26,683 bases of DNA from Silene noctiflora (Eukaryota > Streptophyta > Magnoliopsida > Caryophyllales > Caryophyllaceae), in contig VHZZ01014356.1 of assembly GCA_009801015.1 (NCBI GenBank), positions 1 to 26,683 on the forward strand. The letters are read 5' to 3'. The notes beneath the pieces were generated by a model. It was given only the letters and a program-made list of their open reading frames with translations. It was not told where the DNA came from and ran no database searches. The position numbers and the translations under genes were made by a program. Shown one piece after another: positions 9,067 to 19,705 of the stretch (the first letter of the stretch is position 1; every line of letters begins with the position of its first letter).

Positions 9067-12000
9067 GATGGGACCCACCCGTGGATTTATAGAACGAGCA
9101 ACTCTTTCTTATTAAGCTAACATGGTTTGAAGACTAGGAGATGCTAATCAAATAGATAGGACAATATAATATGGTAGTTGTTGAACCACCTGATGCGGTA
9201 ACTGTGTTCACGTTCACTCTTGTGTAGGATGCGTCTTCTTTTAATCTGATTAAGGAAAAAGCGCTTTAAATAAGGAGTATAAGTATAATACGTCCTATCT
9301 ACGTTTCAAGTTGACTACTCTTTCTTGTCTTGTTGGACTTTGAGATGCTTACTCAGACATAGAGCAGCTATATGTAGTCTTGGCGAGTAGGTAAGCTTCT
9401 TATTAAAGAACTTCCCATCGTAACAGTTTTCTCTATGAGTAACCCTTTCTATTCTAGGAGCAATCTTTTCTGGGCTCTACAGGGATACTACTCCATTTTC
9501 AACAAAGAGAAGCTTCTCTACTTACAGGATAAGCCCGCGATCCCCAATTGTATCTTAATGCTATATTACGGCTTTCATAAAAGGAAGTAACCACATTATA
9601 CGAATAAAGGGCCCTGCCTTCAAACATTGGTATACCAACGCAAGTGAAGTAGCTCTTTCCTGCCCTTACAAAGTGAGTGACCTGACCAGCTTATCCCCAT
9701 GGAAAAGCGCAATCATATTAAAAAAGGTTTTGAGGCAAAGAAGATCGCGCAATCTACGAAGTTGACTTCTTCATTTCATATATAAGAAAGGGATATATAA
9801 TTGTATCTTTTGCGTCATGCTTCATTACATGAAGAAATAACAGAAGTAATATAAGAGGCTATTTCGGGATTAATCAAGTAAGCAAGCATGTGTGCTTCGG
9901 TTGAGAAAAGTCCAACTAACCTTAGGTATCTTGGCTGGCTCCAACCTCTTTTACTTTTTTCTTCGGAGGTAGAAAATCATCCTAGGACTGACTAAGCCAC
10001 GGTTAAGCAAAGTATAGAGGTCCTTGCTCATAAATCATAAATTAAATAAGAGTAATTGTCATTTAAAAAGGTACTGCTCGCATTGGGTAATGTTGGGCAG
10101 CAAGAAATGCCTCTTCTGACAGGTATGCTCCTCTCCTTATAGATAGACTCAGTAGTAAGTAAGCAAGATAGTAATACAAGAGGCTAATTGATAGGCAGCA
10201 CCTCCAACCTCAAGGAAGTACGGCTCATAACAAAGGGATTAGTCGATGCGATGGGCCTCTCTTATTGTATGGATGCTTAGTAGCTAGCTAGGTAGTAAGA
10301 TAGACGAGGCTATAATTGGTTAGTAGAATTTGGTTTGAATGGAGCACTCTTCTTTAAGTAAAGGCGTAGTTAGTAGGGAATGGAATAACGCTCTAGTTAT
10401 ATTATAAATACAGACAAGGTTTACTAAGGGACAAGTAGAAAGAAAGGAATTCTTTTCCTCCCACCGAATAAAGTAGTATAAGGGACGCCTTCGTTATGTT
10501 ACGGATATCACGACTAAAAGGGGAATCTAATCATATGACTATAAAAGATAGATATATAGGCAGGACACCTTAACTGACCAAAATGAAATAATATCAACGA
10601 TATCTCACAATACAGTGGGGGAGAGCCTAACTTTCTTCTTCGTTACCAGTAAAGGAATCATCGCCATCCTTATTTAGACTTAATAAGGGCCAACAGGGTT
10701 ACCAAGCCAAGGTGGAGTAAAGGACGGATTCAGCCAAATACTTAGAGTCAGAGCTGTCATTGAATTCAAAATCCCCGTAAACGCTAACGCCCGGTTATCC
10801 TACGACATCATCCATAACTATGAGTTCTACTCCGATCAACCAAATATCCTCTGCTTCTTCGGTTGGGGAATGGACTTATCCGTCTTTTTCCTACCCGCTT
10901 TACTAGATATAGTATCAAGCTTAATCTACTCGATCAGATTTTAAGCACTCCGGGAAAAGTAAAACTAGTACTTTTGGCTGTCTCGGACAAGGAAATTACA
11001 TACAAAGCCAATAAAGAAAGGAAAGCGGGGCTTACTGACTGCCTCTCCTAAAGACATTGAAGAAGGAGAGGAGGAACCTGACTTCCTTACCTTGCCTTCA
11101 TACCCGCCTCTTTCTTATTCCAAAATTTTAGTAGCAAACCCCTACTTTAGGAATAAAACTGCTTTTTCATCCCCTCAGCTTATATTGACCCTAGAGTGGG
11201 TACGTTCTCGGGCTTTCTACAAAGAAAAAGGGCACCTGACTACGTTTAGCTCATGAGGACTCGTCCTTTTCCCGAGCGTGTCATGGAAACTGTCTTATTA
11301 AGGCGTACCATGACCCACGCATCCTTCCTTATTCTACTGCAGTTGGATCCCTTTACTGTTGGTCCACAGCGCTATGATGACAAGAATGATGTGATGTCCC
11401 TGTGCGATTCGGCTTATTCAGACTCGTATAGAAGAAGTTTCCCACAATTGTGCCCCTTAAAAAGAAAGTAAGGTTCTTGTCTTATCTTATATAGGATAGA
11501 GTCAGAAAACCCTTGGTTGATTGTGATCTTAGGCCATGGCGAAAGAGAAGCTTCGACCCGCTTTCGTTGCTTCGGAGCTTTAGCTTACATTGGGTAGGAT
11601 AGAGAGTCAAATTTTCATTGTGGAAATGCTTGGGCTTCTTATTCTTAGTCGTCTGCCTATTCGCCCGTACTATACTAGTAGATACCAGGGATCGTCCCTG
11701 TCTAACTCTGGATGCTCGGGAGAGCCCTCTTCCTTCCTGTATTTCGCTTCTCAACTTCTTAGTACAAGTACAAACGTCTCCAGTTCTTGATGTCACGTTC
11801 CGGCTTTGCTTCCTTTGAATGTGGGAATTAAACTTATTTTATACTCAATTCTTATATATATTCTTTATTGGTGCCTTTCGCCCACAGAAGGATCCACTTG
11901 TGTGCGAGATGAAACAAAGTTAACTAATAAAAAGAGACTTACTAATAAGAAGGAATGGCATTTACCTTTTTAAAGTATATAAAAGTATTTTCTCACTCCC

Positions 12001-12486
12001 TCGGAAGGTAAAGATTGGGGAAGCTCTTAGTAGACAAACAAGCACTCTCTTTTGTTATGCAAAAAAATTATTAGAATTACATACACATTGGTTGGAACGT
12101 CTTCCCCGATCCTATGTAGTCTAGTTGAGCTCCTTCTGATCCTATCCGTCCAATTTTGTAATAAACTGTACTACTTAGCAATACAAGAAAGAAAAAAAAA
12201 AGGATAACTTAGCCCACTACGACCCTGACTTTGTTGGTCAAGCTCCTTCTGATCTTTACTACTAATTGATTTAGACTCTGGTCCCCCGTAACATGATTGA
12301 AAGCCGCACCTCTTGCCTGTATCCGTATCAATCAATAAGCCATGTACGACGACACACATATCACTAAGAGCCACTACATTGATTCTTTATTATACCGGTA
12401 AAAAAATCTCTTTTTGATGAGTCGAAGTCTTAGGAGCGGTAAAGAGCGGCATTACGCAATAAGAGTGGGTGTGCACAGAAAGAGAG
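9067..12486. other. No gene recognised; scattered short ORFs and hairpins
   Basis: Frames at 10863-11051, 11253-11471, 11482-11796 (minus), 11590-11790 and 11618-11818 are short, mutually overlapping and motif-free. On the minus strand near 11673-11790 a different frame reads EEGSPEHPELDRDDPWYL, which has an acidic protein-like composition but no match I can name. A 6 bp hairpin lies at 11686-11700 (loop tcg). The 14-mer agctccttctgatc occurs at 12128-12141 and 12241-12254. Confidence 0.45.
12128..12254. repeat. 14 bp direct repeat pair
   Basis: agctccttctgatc is found at 12128-12141 and 12241-12254, a spacing of 113 bp. The flanks do not align well, so this may be a short recombination footprint or chance. 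Confidence 0.4.
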
Positions 12487-12573
12487 ATGGCATTCATCAA
12501 CAAGATCGGACAATTCAATCAGATGATAAAGGAATGGGCTCAAGTGAACCAAGCTTCAATAATAAAAGAATAA
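12487..12573 (+). CDS. 28-codon frame, presequence-like start
   Basis: The ATG at 12487 opens MAFINKIGQFNQMIKEWAQV and ends IIKE before TAA at 12571. The start resembles the MAFxNKxG opening of plant nuclear-encoded mitochondrial glycine-rich RNA-binding proteins, whose N-terminus is a targeting presequence. The similarity stops after about ten residues, and there is no RNA-recognition motif downstream in any frame. I take it as a weak coincidence or a very small nuclear-derived remnant. It lies inside the longer frame at 12414-12635, which has no motif. Confidence 0.15.
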   Translation: MAFINKIGQFNQMIKEWAQVNQASIIKE

Positions 12574-13315
12574 AGAGTCTAGGTTCCCCAATAACGAGAG
12601 CCCTTCTCTACCGGACAATAGGAAATGGATCCTAAAACGTAAAGACGGAAAGAGACACAAGAACTTCCTTTGTCTGCAAACGAAACGCTTTTATCTCAGG
12701 TATTATTTAGGGCGATCCGAGATTCGAAAAGGGTGTTTTGGACCTAGAGTTAGTTGGGCGTGGAGGGAAGAATCCTTTGTCTAGTCTTTCATTCCTCAAA
12801 GCATTAAGGATAGAAGATAAAATTCCTTAATGGAGGTACCCGCTCCTGTTCCTGCGCTTCTTATATTAGGAAAGAGCCCTTGGGTAAGTTTTTGTTTGTA
12901 GCGATGAATTTCTCGAGCAAGTCTTTTCCCTTTTTAGGTGGGGACGTATGCAGTGTGCCTGCGAGTGGCAATATTAAAGGCAGGGCGCGTGCCTTTAGTT
13001 TACAGATTGAGAAGTGTGATCTTTCCTTTGCTAATCGTTCTAGTAAGACCGCCGTCTAGGGCAGAGGAGTTTTTTCATTTGAGAAGAGTAATATAGCGAG
13101 TTTGCGCCTAGAAATATAGTTAGACTCTCCAGTTTTGTACCAAAGTTTAAAGGTGAGCCACATTAATCCGTGTTCAAGGGTGTGTCATAACGTTACGGAG
13201 GTATAAGCTCCTTCTTTTCCAAGAAAAAAAAAGTTATAGAATGAAATTGTGTAGTAATGTCTTGAGCAACTCACATTTTATCCCTATTCGCTAGTGCTTG
13301 AGCCCCCTTTATTTC
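12574..13315. other. No gene recognised
   Basis: No frame, RNA gene or strong repeat is visible in this stretch. Confidence 0.5.
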
Positions 13316-13543
13316 TTAAATTTCAATGTTAATAATGGGACTCCCTTCATGTACGCATGTAGGAAGCAAAGGTGCTAGCAAACTAGTGAGCTGAGCCGAT
13401 GAGTACTCTTTACCTATAGATACCGAGATGTCAAATCCAGGATTTTTCTCGGAAGAAGCGTCAATTGAGAAGGATTGATATTTTGCTGAATAATGCACCG
13501 AAGAAGGTATAGAATATCGCTTTGCCTTGGAACAGTCGGACAC
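13316..13543 (-). CDS. Unassigned 75-codon minus ORF
   Basis: The frame starts MSDCSKAKRYSIPSS and goes on HYSAKYQSFSIDASSEKN, FDISVSIGKEYSSAQL and PTCVHEGSPIINIEI. It stays open upstream to about 13579, adding IPSKKGKEV before the start, and a TAA precedes that. Composition is that of a soluble protein with many Ser, Lys, Ile and Tyr residues and few rare codons. The SKKGKEVSD stretch is reminiscent of the YESKKRGS motif in the modules at 24060-24130, but the match is short. No known family is recognised. Confidence 0.25.
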   Translation of the reverse strand: MSDCSKAKRYSIPSSVHYSAKYQSFSIDASSEKNPGFDISVSIGKEYSSAQLTSLLAPLLPTCVHEGSPIINIEI

Positions 13544-13599
13544 TTCCTTCCCCTTTTTCGATGGAATTTACCTCAACAAGGAAGGATAGGCGCCATTTG

Positions 13600-15303
13600 A
13601 CTGATCATGTCGTTGGGAAAGACTGCCTGCCCTGCCCAATAGGAGAACTCAGTAGCTGGAGTTACTGACCGATTAGACCATGCAACCATCTAGCCAACCA
13701 ATCAAACGTACTATCTACTCGTTCACGATTCCCGTTGTATGCTTTCTTCGGCAATGGATTTGTTTACTTAGCCCGCTGATGACCCTACGCTCGTTCCAAC
13801 GGCAAAGTCCAATGTTTACCCCGCCCATTAATAGAAAGAGCAACCCTTTTGCTATGCTAAATAATGAAAGGGGCACACGGCCTATAGATCAAAACATTGA
13901 GCACTCTCGAAAGAAAGACTCTGACCCCTATTGTTAGCTTCTTAAGAGACAAAGGCTTCGACTACTAGACTTGATTGATTCATTCTATAGAAAAAATTTC
14001 ACGGGAACCCTGCCGCCCGCCTAATGGCTTCTTTTTCATTTGAGGTTTTCTACTCGTATTTAATCTTTAAGTAGATCGGTTTTTTAGAGCTTCACATGTA
14101 CCGAGAAGACCCTGGGCTTAAGATAATGCTTGTAATGTACGCCTTAAATAAGTAAGGCCCCGTTCTTTAATTCAAGAAATTGTGAACTGATAGATCCTCT
14201 TTTGTACGGATGAAAACTCCTTGCCGATAGCCCAGAGATCCATTCTAAACTGATATCCTCGAAATTCATTCATTACAGTAAGTAAAGGCATCTTCCTTGA
14301 TTGACAAATTACGTAACAAAGAAAGGTAGCGAAGTGGCGGGGGAAAAGAAGCCTTCCCGGATGGTAGGAGCTTAGGCATGCTCGTACTTTTTACTTTTTT
14401 CTTTAAGTCTAAGAATCACAGCCTATATATTTAGGTATGGACTCGGGTAGAGCTACATCGGGCTCGAATGAAAGGAGTAAGCGCTGTTGGCGAATGAAAA
14501 GTATGATATGAATCAATGGCGCTGGGTTGTTTCCTGCCTTAAGCTTCAGTAATAGCGGGATCAAACTCAGCTTTTGCTGTAGAATGAGCAGTCAATCTGA
14601 ATAACTTGTTGACAGGGACGCAAGAAGATATATTTTTGATGAAAAGAATAATGTTAGAGCTTCTACAAAATATCTCACTTCAAGAAAAAGGCGATTAATC
14701 TTTAGTTTTTTCATCAATCTCCACAAAAGAAACCGCCTGGGCCGGACGTAGCGGAAATGGAGAATCTGATTCCACGCGCCTCTTTAGATAACACTAAAGG
14801 GGTGGGAAAAACCTAAGAGATTCCCACCCTTGTACGAAAGTAAAGCAAAGTAAAGGAAAGGGTTGGCCCAACCTATGGTCTACCGGTAGTTATATCAAGA
14901 ACGTAGCCGGTCCGCTAAGTTGGTATGGAAGAACTGAAGCGCAACAGGAATTCTTTATCGAGAACGTTTTCTTAAAATATAAAAAAATAGATAGGAAGGC
15001 ATCTCAACGGATCCCTAATCGGATAGGTTTAGTAAGGAAGCTTTGCTTTACTTGATGAATGAAGATGGACTTTGTTCTTACCTTGACGAGCGGCTGGCTT
15101 GAGGCCAAAGTTATGGTAAAGTAAGCATGATTCAGGCCTATCCGGAGAAGTAAGAAGGGCTTTTGAGCTTAAAAAAGCATATAGAATAGACGCCTTCTGA
15201 ACTCAACTAGGACTTTAAGACCTTCATCGCCCTAATATTATAATCTCTTTAAAGGGTCTTTTTTTCAGAAACTTCTTCTTTATCGAATGCAGCCGCATCC
15301 GGC
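13600..15303. other. No gene recognised; strong hairpin
   Basis: The frame at 13680-13937 (85 codons) has no recognisable domain and is probably chance. The most notable object is the 11 bp hairpin at 14798-14831. Nothing else can be supported. Confidence 0.5.
14798..14831. repeat. 11 bp hairpin, 12-base loop
   Basis: Arms 14798-14808 (aggggtgggaa) and 14821-14831 (ttcccaccctt) pair over 11 bp with one G-T pair. The loop is 12 bases. This is the strongest local stem I found. No T-tract follows and no gene precedes it. Confidence 0.55.
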
Positions 15304-15414
15304 TCAGGTCTTTGGATCAGGAAGGAGGCCTCCCCCATCAAATGCATAAACTGCGGCTGCTCCATCAGAGAATAGTTCACGCGTCAAAAAGAGCCAACCG
15401 AGGGGCCCTGCTCC
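15304..15414 (-). repeat. Decayed acidic-module copy (SDGAAAVYAFDGGG)
   Basis: On the minus strand 36 codons are open between TAA at 15415 and TGA at 15304. The key stretch is SDGAAAVYAFDGGGLLPDP. It aligns in style and order with SDEGAVYGVD at 23976-24095 (SD, then AVY), and AFDGGG resembles VFDDGGG near 18074-18112. No ATG is present. This is the first minus-sense member as the window is read left to right. Membership rests on short protein matches, not on a long DNA repeat. Confidence 0.4.
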
Positions 15415-15439
15415 TTAGCCTCAGACTATAAGCGATAAG

Positions 15440-15607
15440 TTAAGTAGAGTCACAACCGGAATAAAGATCCATAGGCAGAGCCCCTTTAGCATTAGCATAA
15501 GAAGCATAAGACCTCCCGATCTCAGAAAAAAAGGAGATCTTTATACTACAACAATTAGATCTATCAGCCGGTCGAGCACATGCTCTTTCTTCCGGTTCGG
15601 CCCAGCC
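15440..15607 (-). repeat. Decayed module copy (SYASYANAKGALPMDLYSG)
   Basis: Minus-strand frame of 55 codons between in-frame stops. It reads GWAEPEERACARPADRS, then SFFSEIGRSYASYANAKG and ALPMDLYSG. SYASYANAKG resembles NSYASAH at 7240 and the KANAVDEAF start at 17732-17848. Upstream on the plus strand, near 15630, a tctcgagaaagg word is shared with 18045. No ATG near the start, and no function recognised. Confidence 0.35.
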
Positions 15608-16658
15608 CTATCTATTAATTTAAGTAATTAAAGGTCTCGAGAAAGGTAGAATCATCAGCTATCTCGGTCTTCCGCGGTTCCCCGATTCTGAGATACATGC
15701 AAAATGAAGCAACTGCTTCCACTCAAGCATCAATTGGAAAGACGAAAAGCCTGTCGTCGACGTGTATTTAAAGATTTACGGACGATCGATCATCCTTGAT
15801 CGTCTAGCACAGCTCCAAGCGAGGTATACTCAGAAGCCTTTTCCCACCTTCTCCCTTCAAGCCCTACCTTCGGGTGAGTGGTACCAAATTACCAATATTG
15901 GGAACGAGAACAGTTAGAACTGAGTGCTTGTAAATACATATTAGGATTCCTAATCTATACGACCTCCCGTTGGTCTGTTATGATAGGTAGTTTGCCTCTC
16001 GCCTCTCCCAGCGGACCCCCTTTCGGATCCTTTCCCTATCGATCAAGTTCTTTCACAAACCCCCCTATCTAACCCAATACCGGACATCTACTCCACTCGG
16101 CCGGTCCCTTTCTCTTCAGGATAATTTTTTTGATATCGTTGTCCATCTCAGCAAGGCTCAATCGAACCCTAGTATACTAAAACGAATTTGAGTGCCAATC
16201 CTGGAAGTTTTTTCATACGAAATTTAATTATACCTGATGGATGCCCTTGCTTTATTGTATAATACGGGGAGCTCCCTACACGTAATAGGTCCAAAAATGT
16301 TCTTTCTTTCATCTATCTACCGTGGCTGATATCCCTTTTCTGTCGATAGCAGGGAATGAGACTCTTGTCTGACTAATCCTTCTTTTATCTTCTTAATGCT
16401 TCATCCTAAAAGTGAAGAGAGAGCACACGCGGGTTTATCTATCATATCACGACTGCAAGTGGGCTTTGGCTTATATCAGCTACTAGCTTCTGACTCCTGA
16501 TAATTAAGGAGAGCTTCCTTATTACTTATATTATAAGATAAGATAGGTATTTCGACCTGCTTGAGTTACTTCCGATCTAATTTTAAAGTAATATTTTTCT
16601 TTATAAATAAACATTAAAATGGACTCGTTTGGGAGCCAACTGGGATGAATAGAACCTT
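15608..16658. other. No gene recognised; 7 bp hairpin
   Basis: The 64-codon frame at 15878-16072 (NYQYWEREQLELSACKYIL then a Ser/Pro-rich end) shows no domain. Arms 15781-15787 and 15798-15804 (gacgatc with gatcgtc) form a 7 bp hairpin with a 10-base loop. Nothing else is supported. Confidence 0.45.
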
Positions 16659-16874
16659 ATGGACAACGGCAGCTGCCCCCGCGGCATCAAAGTAAGCCGA
16701 AGAGTCTTTTGTTCTCCCGTCGCCCACCTCAGCAAAGGACCATCGGATAAGCTTTTACTTAAGCCAGAGCCAGAGATGGATCCTTTGGATGGCGTGGATA
16801 GAGCGGATGCCGCGTATGACGCATCGACTAATTCTTCTAGTGATTCTAAATTTGTTCAAGAGCCTAGCTTATAA
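16659..16874 (+). CDS. Unassigned ORF, acidic C-terminal half
   Basis: A 71-codon ATG frame. The N-terminal half (SCPRGIKVSRRVFCSP) is basic and the second half (EMDPLDGVDRADAAYDAS, then TNSSSDSKFVQEPSL) is strongly acidic. The acidic half resembles the modules downstream in composition, particularly ERDAAYPFDD at 20354-20491, but lies on the opposite strand. It could be an inverted copy or chance. No function is recognised. Confidence 0.25.
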   Translation: MDNGSCPRGIKVSRRVFCSPVAHLSKGPSDKLLLKPEPEMDPLDGVDRADAAYDASTNSSSDSKFVQEPSL

Positions 16875-17250
16875 ATTCTAACATGAAAAAACTCTCTTCG
16901 ACTCGATCTGACGTATGTAGGCTTCAATCTCAATCAACTATACCTTAACCCTCCTCTGTAAAGACATGCATGCTTCGGCAAATGCCTCCTATTATTCGTC
17001 TTATTCTTTAGGCTATTGTGGAATAGCCAGTTCAACAGAGCTACAGTGGAAAAGAAAGTTAAAACTGACTATATTATAATATAAGGGCTTTCCCTTTTGA
17101 GATTTGGATGGAAATTTAGATTCTTTTGAACAAAGCTGCGTCTTGATCCACTTACTTTGCAAGGACTTAGAGGGCAGACACAAGACTTATGCCTCGACTG
17201 CGTGGATATCTTAGTACTTAAGCGATGCCAAGGCAAGGGCAGGTCCCAAG
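16875..17250. other. No gene recognised; AT palindrome
   Basis: A perfect 14 bp palindrome, tatattataatata, occupies 17070-17083. Related tataat/ttatatt words recur near 829, 16530 and 17930. No gene is visible. Confidence 0.5.
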
Positions 17251-17546
17251 TTAATCAAAGTCAGATTTATAGTAACTAAGAAAAAAGATCTTTCCAACAC
17301 CACCATCAAAAAAAAACACATCTCCAACAGCTGGTCCAGCATTAACTCCATAAAAACCGGAGACATCCACATCTAAATATGCTTGATTGGCCCCTCAACA
17401 GTTTCATCGACTGAGACTGAAACTCCCCTTTCTTAGACTGAAAAGTATAGACTCGAAAGTTTTAGGTATGGCAGTGATAGGGAAAAGTCTAGCACGTCTG
17501 CTCCTTCTTCTTTTTCGACGACGGGGACTGAATCGACTCCATCTTC
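17251..17546 (-). repeat. Decayed acidic-module copy A
   Basis: On the minus strand a frame opens after TAA at 17547 with EDGVDSVPVVEKEEGADVLD, then LPYLKLSSLYFSV up to TAA at 17433. It continues after that stop as ERGVSVSVDETVEGPI to TAG at 17373. The story then moves to another frame: GANQAYLDVDVSGFYGVN, then AGPAVGDVFFFDGGVG, ending in TAA at 17251. The FYG motif and the stop-then-E(K/R)GVS arrangement recur in copy E at 23976-24095, and VSVD recurs at 20354-20491. A plus-strand ORF at 17387-17581 is its antisense shadow. Function unknown. Confidence 0.5.
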
Positions 17547-17731
17547 TTATTCACCCGCAACTGCCGCGTGCATCTTTTTGATTCCCCGGCGCCTATAATT
17601 AAAATTAAAGGGCTCCTCTTTCTTGTTACAGATCAGAAACAGGTGACGAAAGGGATCTATCTGAGAATTCAAATCTTTCAACCCTGTTGATTGATCCTTG
17701 CTATCAGTAGAATCGGGTTCCCTAAAGATTA

Positions 17732-17848
17732 CTATTTATGGGTATTCTTAGTTACACCTGTATATCCCATACCATCATAAAGAGCTGCAAAAGCTTCGTC
17801 GACAGCATTAGCTTTTTTTCTTTGACTTTCTTTTCTTAGTATGAGAGT
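17732..17848 (-). repeat. Decayed module copy (VDEAFAALYDGMGYTG)
   Basis: Thirty-eight open minus-strand codons between TGA at 17849 and TAG at 17732. After a basic start (LRKESQRKK) it reads ANAVDEAFAALYDGMGYTG. The VDEAF core matches the EEAFDEA and VDEAT cores of other copies, and the LYDG part corresponds to FYGG and VYSGG. No ATG lies upstream of the core. It is one of the clearer single-frame copies. Confidence 0.45.
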
Positions 17849-18073
17849 TCAGAGACTACCTCTTTTGAAAGTCATAAATATGATCGAGATCTGATACGCC
17901 AGTCTCAGTAGCAGGGATGCTTCTTACTTTATAATAATATAATATGGGCTCCACTCTTCTGTACGGTTAAGCCAGCCTCACTTACCTTCCTTGCTGGGGT
18001 CCAATTTCCAAGTAGCAGCTGTCGAAGTATAAGTAGTTACAGGTCCTCGAGAAAGGAAGATACCTTTTAATAT

Positions 18074-18112
18074 TTATCCCCCACCATCATCAAAAACTTG
18101 ATCTGACTCTGC
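18074..18112 (-). repeat. Very short module remnant (SDQVFDDGGG)
   Basis: Only 12 codons between two TAA stops: AESDQVFDDGGG. It is listed because of its similarity to DVFFFDGGVG in copy A and AFDGGG at 15304-15414, and because an upstream plus-strand word (cctcgagaaagg, 18045) is also seen near 15633. Taken alone it could be chance. Confidence 0.25.
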
Positions 18113-18946
18113 TTAATCCTCTTATGCTTCGGGAGAAAGTTAAGATTGGTCCATCAAGAATCGGGCGTAGATCTTTTAGAAAAGAGTCTAAAGAAAGCGG
18201 GTCGAGGCTTTGATTCTTCGCCGAGGCACGTCCGTGAAGCAAAGAGACTTCCTTAATAATAAGATAAAAATACCTGCCATATATTTTATTTATTGGAAAC
18301 CACTAACTATTGGCCCAATTACCCTTTTGCCCCTTCACTTTAAAAGAGGCACTCTTAAATGCTCACAAGCTTAGCCATTAATCGAACCTGTGCACTATGA
18401 CCGCCTTTCCGCTCTTATTGGAAATAGTAGAGTTCTACCACCCTTCTCTGCATTTATTTTAAAAATCAGAGCTCAGCTCGCATTTTGTAGAGACCTCATT
18501 GTAGAAGACGAGTCGCTTTTGATTTTCATTTGAATCTCGTGAGGTAAGTCAATACGATACCATAGGATAAGAGTCATCCGTCCAGTAAGTCCTTTGTTGA
18601 ATTGAATGCTACTTTACTTAAAACTAAAAAGACAGGACAAGGACGCATAGAACTAGCGGTAGGAAATTCCCTATTGCATATACTTTCCCCGTTGGATCTT
18701 TGTCTTCATGAGCCTCATTTGGAAGTCCAGATATATAGAAAGAGTTGGATAAAGGATCGAGCGTCAGTAAAGACTCTCCGCATCCCAACCCATCCCTCTA
18801 TTCAAGCTCCTTTCGAAAGTAAGCTTCAATCTAAAGCCCCCTTTGACAGACATCTGCCGCTTCGATACGTGCTTTTTTCCGGAAAGGTCTAATGGTTCAA
18901 GGAAAATAAGCTTCTTCCCCCTTCTCCTTCTTAGACTAAATCGCGC
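18113..18946. other. No gene recognised
   Basis: Two opposing frames, 18602-18892 (plus, 96 codons) and 18764-18970 (minus, 68 codons), overlap and have no motif. The plus frame has a hydrophobic-acidic part (NSLLHILSPLDLCLHEPHLE) but no domain. I see no RNA gene. Confidence 0.45.
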
Positions 18947-19549
18947 TTGCGTATTCGACTGCCACTTCAAACGATTGTGAGGAGATTGCTGCTTCGTCTT
19001 GATGAGGATCCCGTAGAAAATTCTTCTTTTTTTCTTACTCCAGATAACTATCTCTGGTCAACTTCGTCCGCTACTTATGCCTCGCCTGCGGCTTACCTTA
19101 TGCGACTGAAAAAGCACTCCCTTTGGCCGCCTTCCGCGCATTTTGCTTCATTGGCCTCATCTTCTGAATCTCATGAAAACGCTGTAGATGTTTATGAACC
19201 GGATAGTACATCAATTGTGGAAAATGCCTCGTCGTCGACAACAAGAGATGAATGTACTTCTTTTTCTGACAGTCCTAGTTCTTCTGAGATTCCTTGTTAT
19301 GAAAGTTGTAGGTCGGACTCGCGATACCCTTCTGATGAATCGCCTTTGTCTGTCGAGAGTCATAGGGATGAGAGTACGTGTTCAGGGGCTTGTTCTTTTT
19401 GTGCTTTTACTGAGACTTGCTCTTCCATTTGCATTTGTTATTTTATGTTTGGTTGTGAACACCTTCGGTTGCTTCCAGTCAACTCTCTTTCCCTTTCGGG
19501 AGAGGTAGGAACGCAATTGAAGTATGTAAAAACCCCATTCTTTATTTAA
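18947..19549 (+). CDS. Longest ORF, Ser-rich, probably antisense to the module family
   Basis: At 200 codons this is the longest open frame in the window; it starts at a TTG (an ATG is available at 19100). It has a short basic start, then a Ser/Glu/Asp-rich body (SSSESHENAVDVYEPDSTS, SFSDSPSSSEIPCYESCRSD, SPLSVESHRDEST) and a Cys-rich C-terminal part (CSGACSFCAF, CSSICICYFMFGC). The family sense on the other strand, with stops, gives EELGLSEKEVHSS and VVDDEAFSTIDVLSG here. Alternate-strand openness is expected when TCN and GCN codons face NGA and NGC. The ESCR motif recurs in the plus frame at 20113 but beside a stop. It may be a real orf created from the repeat; no known family matches. Confidence 0.3.
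   Translation: MRIRLPLQTIVRRLLLRLDEDPVENSSFFLTPDNYLWSTSSATYASPAAYLMRLKKHSLWPPSAHFASLASSSESHENAVDVYEPDSTSIVENASSSTTRDECTSFSDSPSSSEIPCYESCRSDSRYPSDESPLSVESHRDESTCSGACSFCAFTETCSSICICYFMFGCEHLRLLPVNSLSLSGEVGTQLKYVKTPFFI
19045..19425 (-). repeat. Decayed acidic-module copy B
   Basis: In one minus frame, with several stops, this reads EEQVSVKAQKEQAPEH, LSTDKGDSSEGYRESDLQLS, GISEELGLSEKEV, VVDDEAFSTIDVLSG and finally VADEVDQR after a TAA. That last TAA plus VADE arrangement matches the TAA plus VADEATST start of the next copy (19604-19705). The DNA at 19298-19317 matches 20113-20132 with one difference, and 19260-19282 matches 23811-23833 with two. The plus strand of the same DNA is the 200-codon ORF. 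Confidence 0.5.
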
Positions 19550-19603
19550 AGGTAAAGATGAGGGTCCCCGATTATTTGTGTATATAGAATAGGACCTCTT
19601 TAG

Positions 19604-19705
19604 CTATGCTTCGTCAAAAGCTTCTTCGATAGCAAAAGCTTCCTCCGAAACTTCATCAAGTTTGACTTCGTTCGCTTCAATTGTGGAAGTAGCCTCGTCA
19701 GCTAC
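19604..19705 (-). repeat. Module copy with EEAFAIEEAFDEA core
   Basis: Thirty-three uninterrupted minus codons between TAA at 19706 and TAG at 19604. They read VADEATSTIEANEVKLDE, then VSEEAFAIEEAFDEA. The frame is also open upstream of the TAA (DPKATVPKIEVG). It is the clearest example of the internal EAF(D/E) repeat and would form an acidic amphipathic helix. There is no ATG. I recognise no protein family. Confidence 0.5.

Noticed and set aside
11247..11270. ctcatgaggactcgtcc, resembling part of a hammerhead
   Set aside because: The CTGATGA and GAAA core boxes are missing.
11482..11818. Three overlapping ORFs of 66-104 codons on both strands
   Set aside because: They overlap in different frames, have no domain, and cannot all be real; none is favoured by any motif.
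15500..15520. cataagaagcataaga, resembling plant mitochondrial CRTA promoter motifs
   Set aside because: The match is imperfect, such AT-rich words are common here, and no gene lies downstream.
17945..17980. tgtacggtt word, as in group II intron domain V
   Set aside because: There is no preceding GAGCCG half or paired stem, and no domain VI follows.
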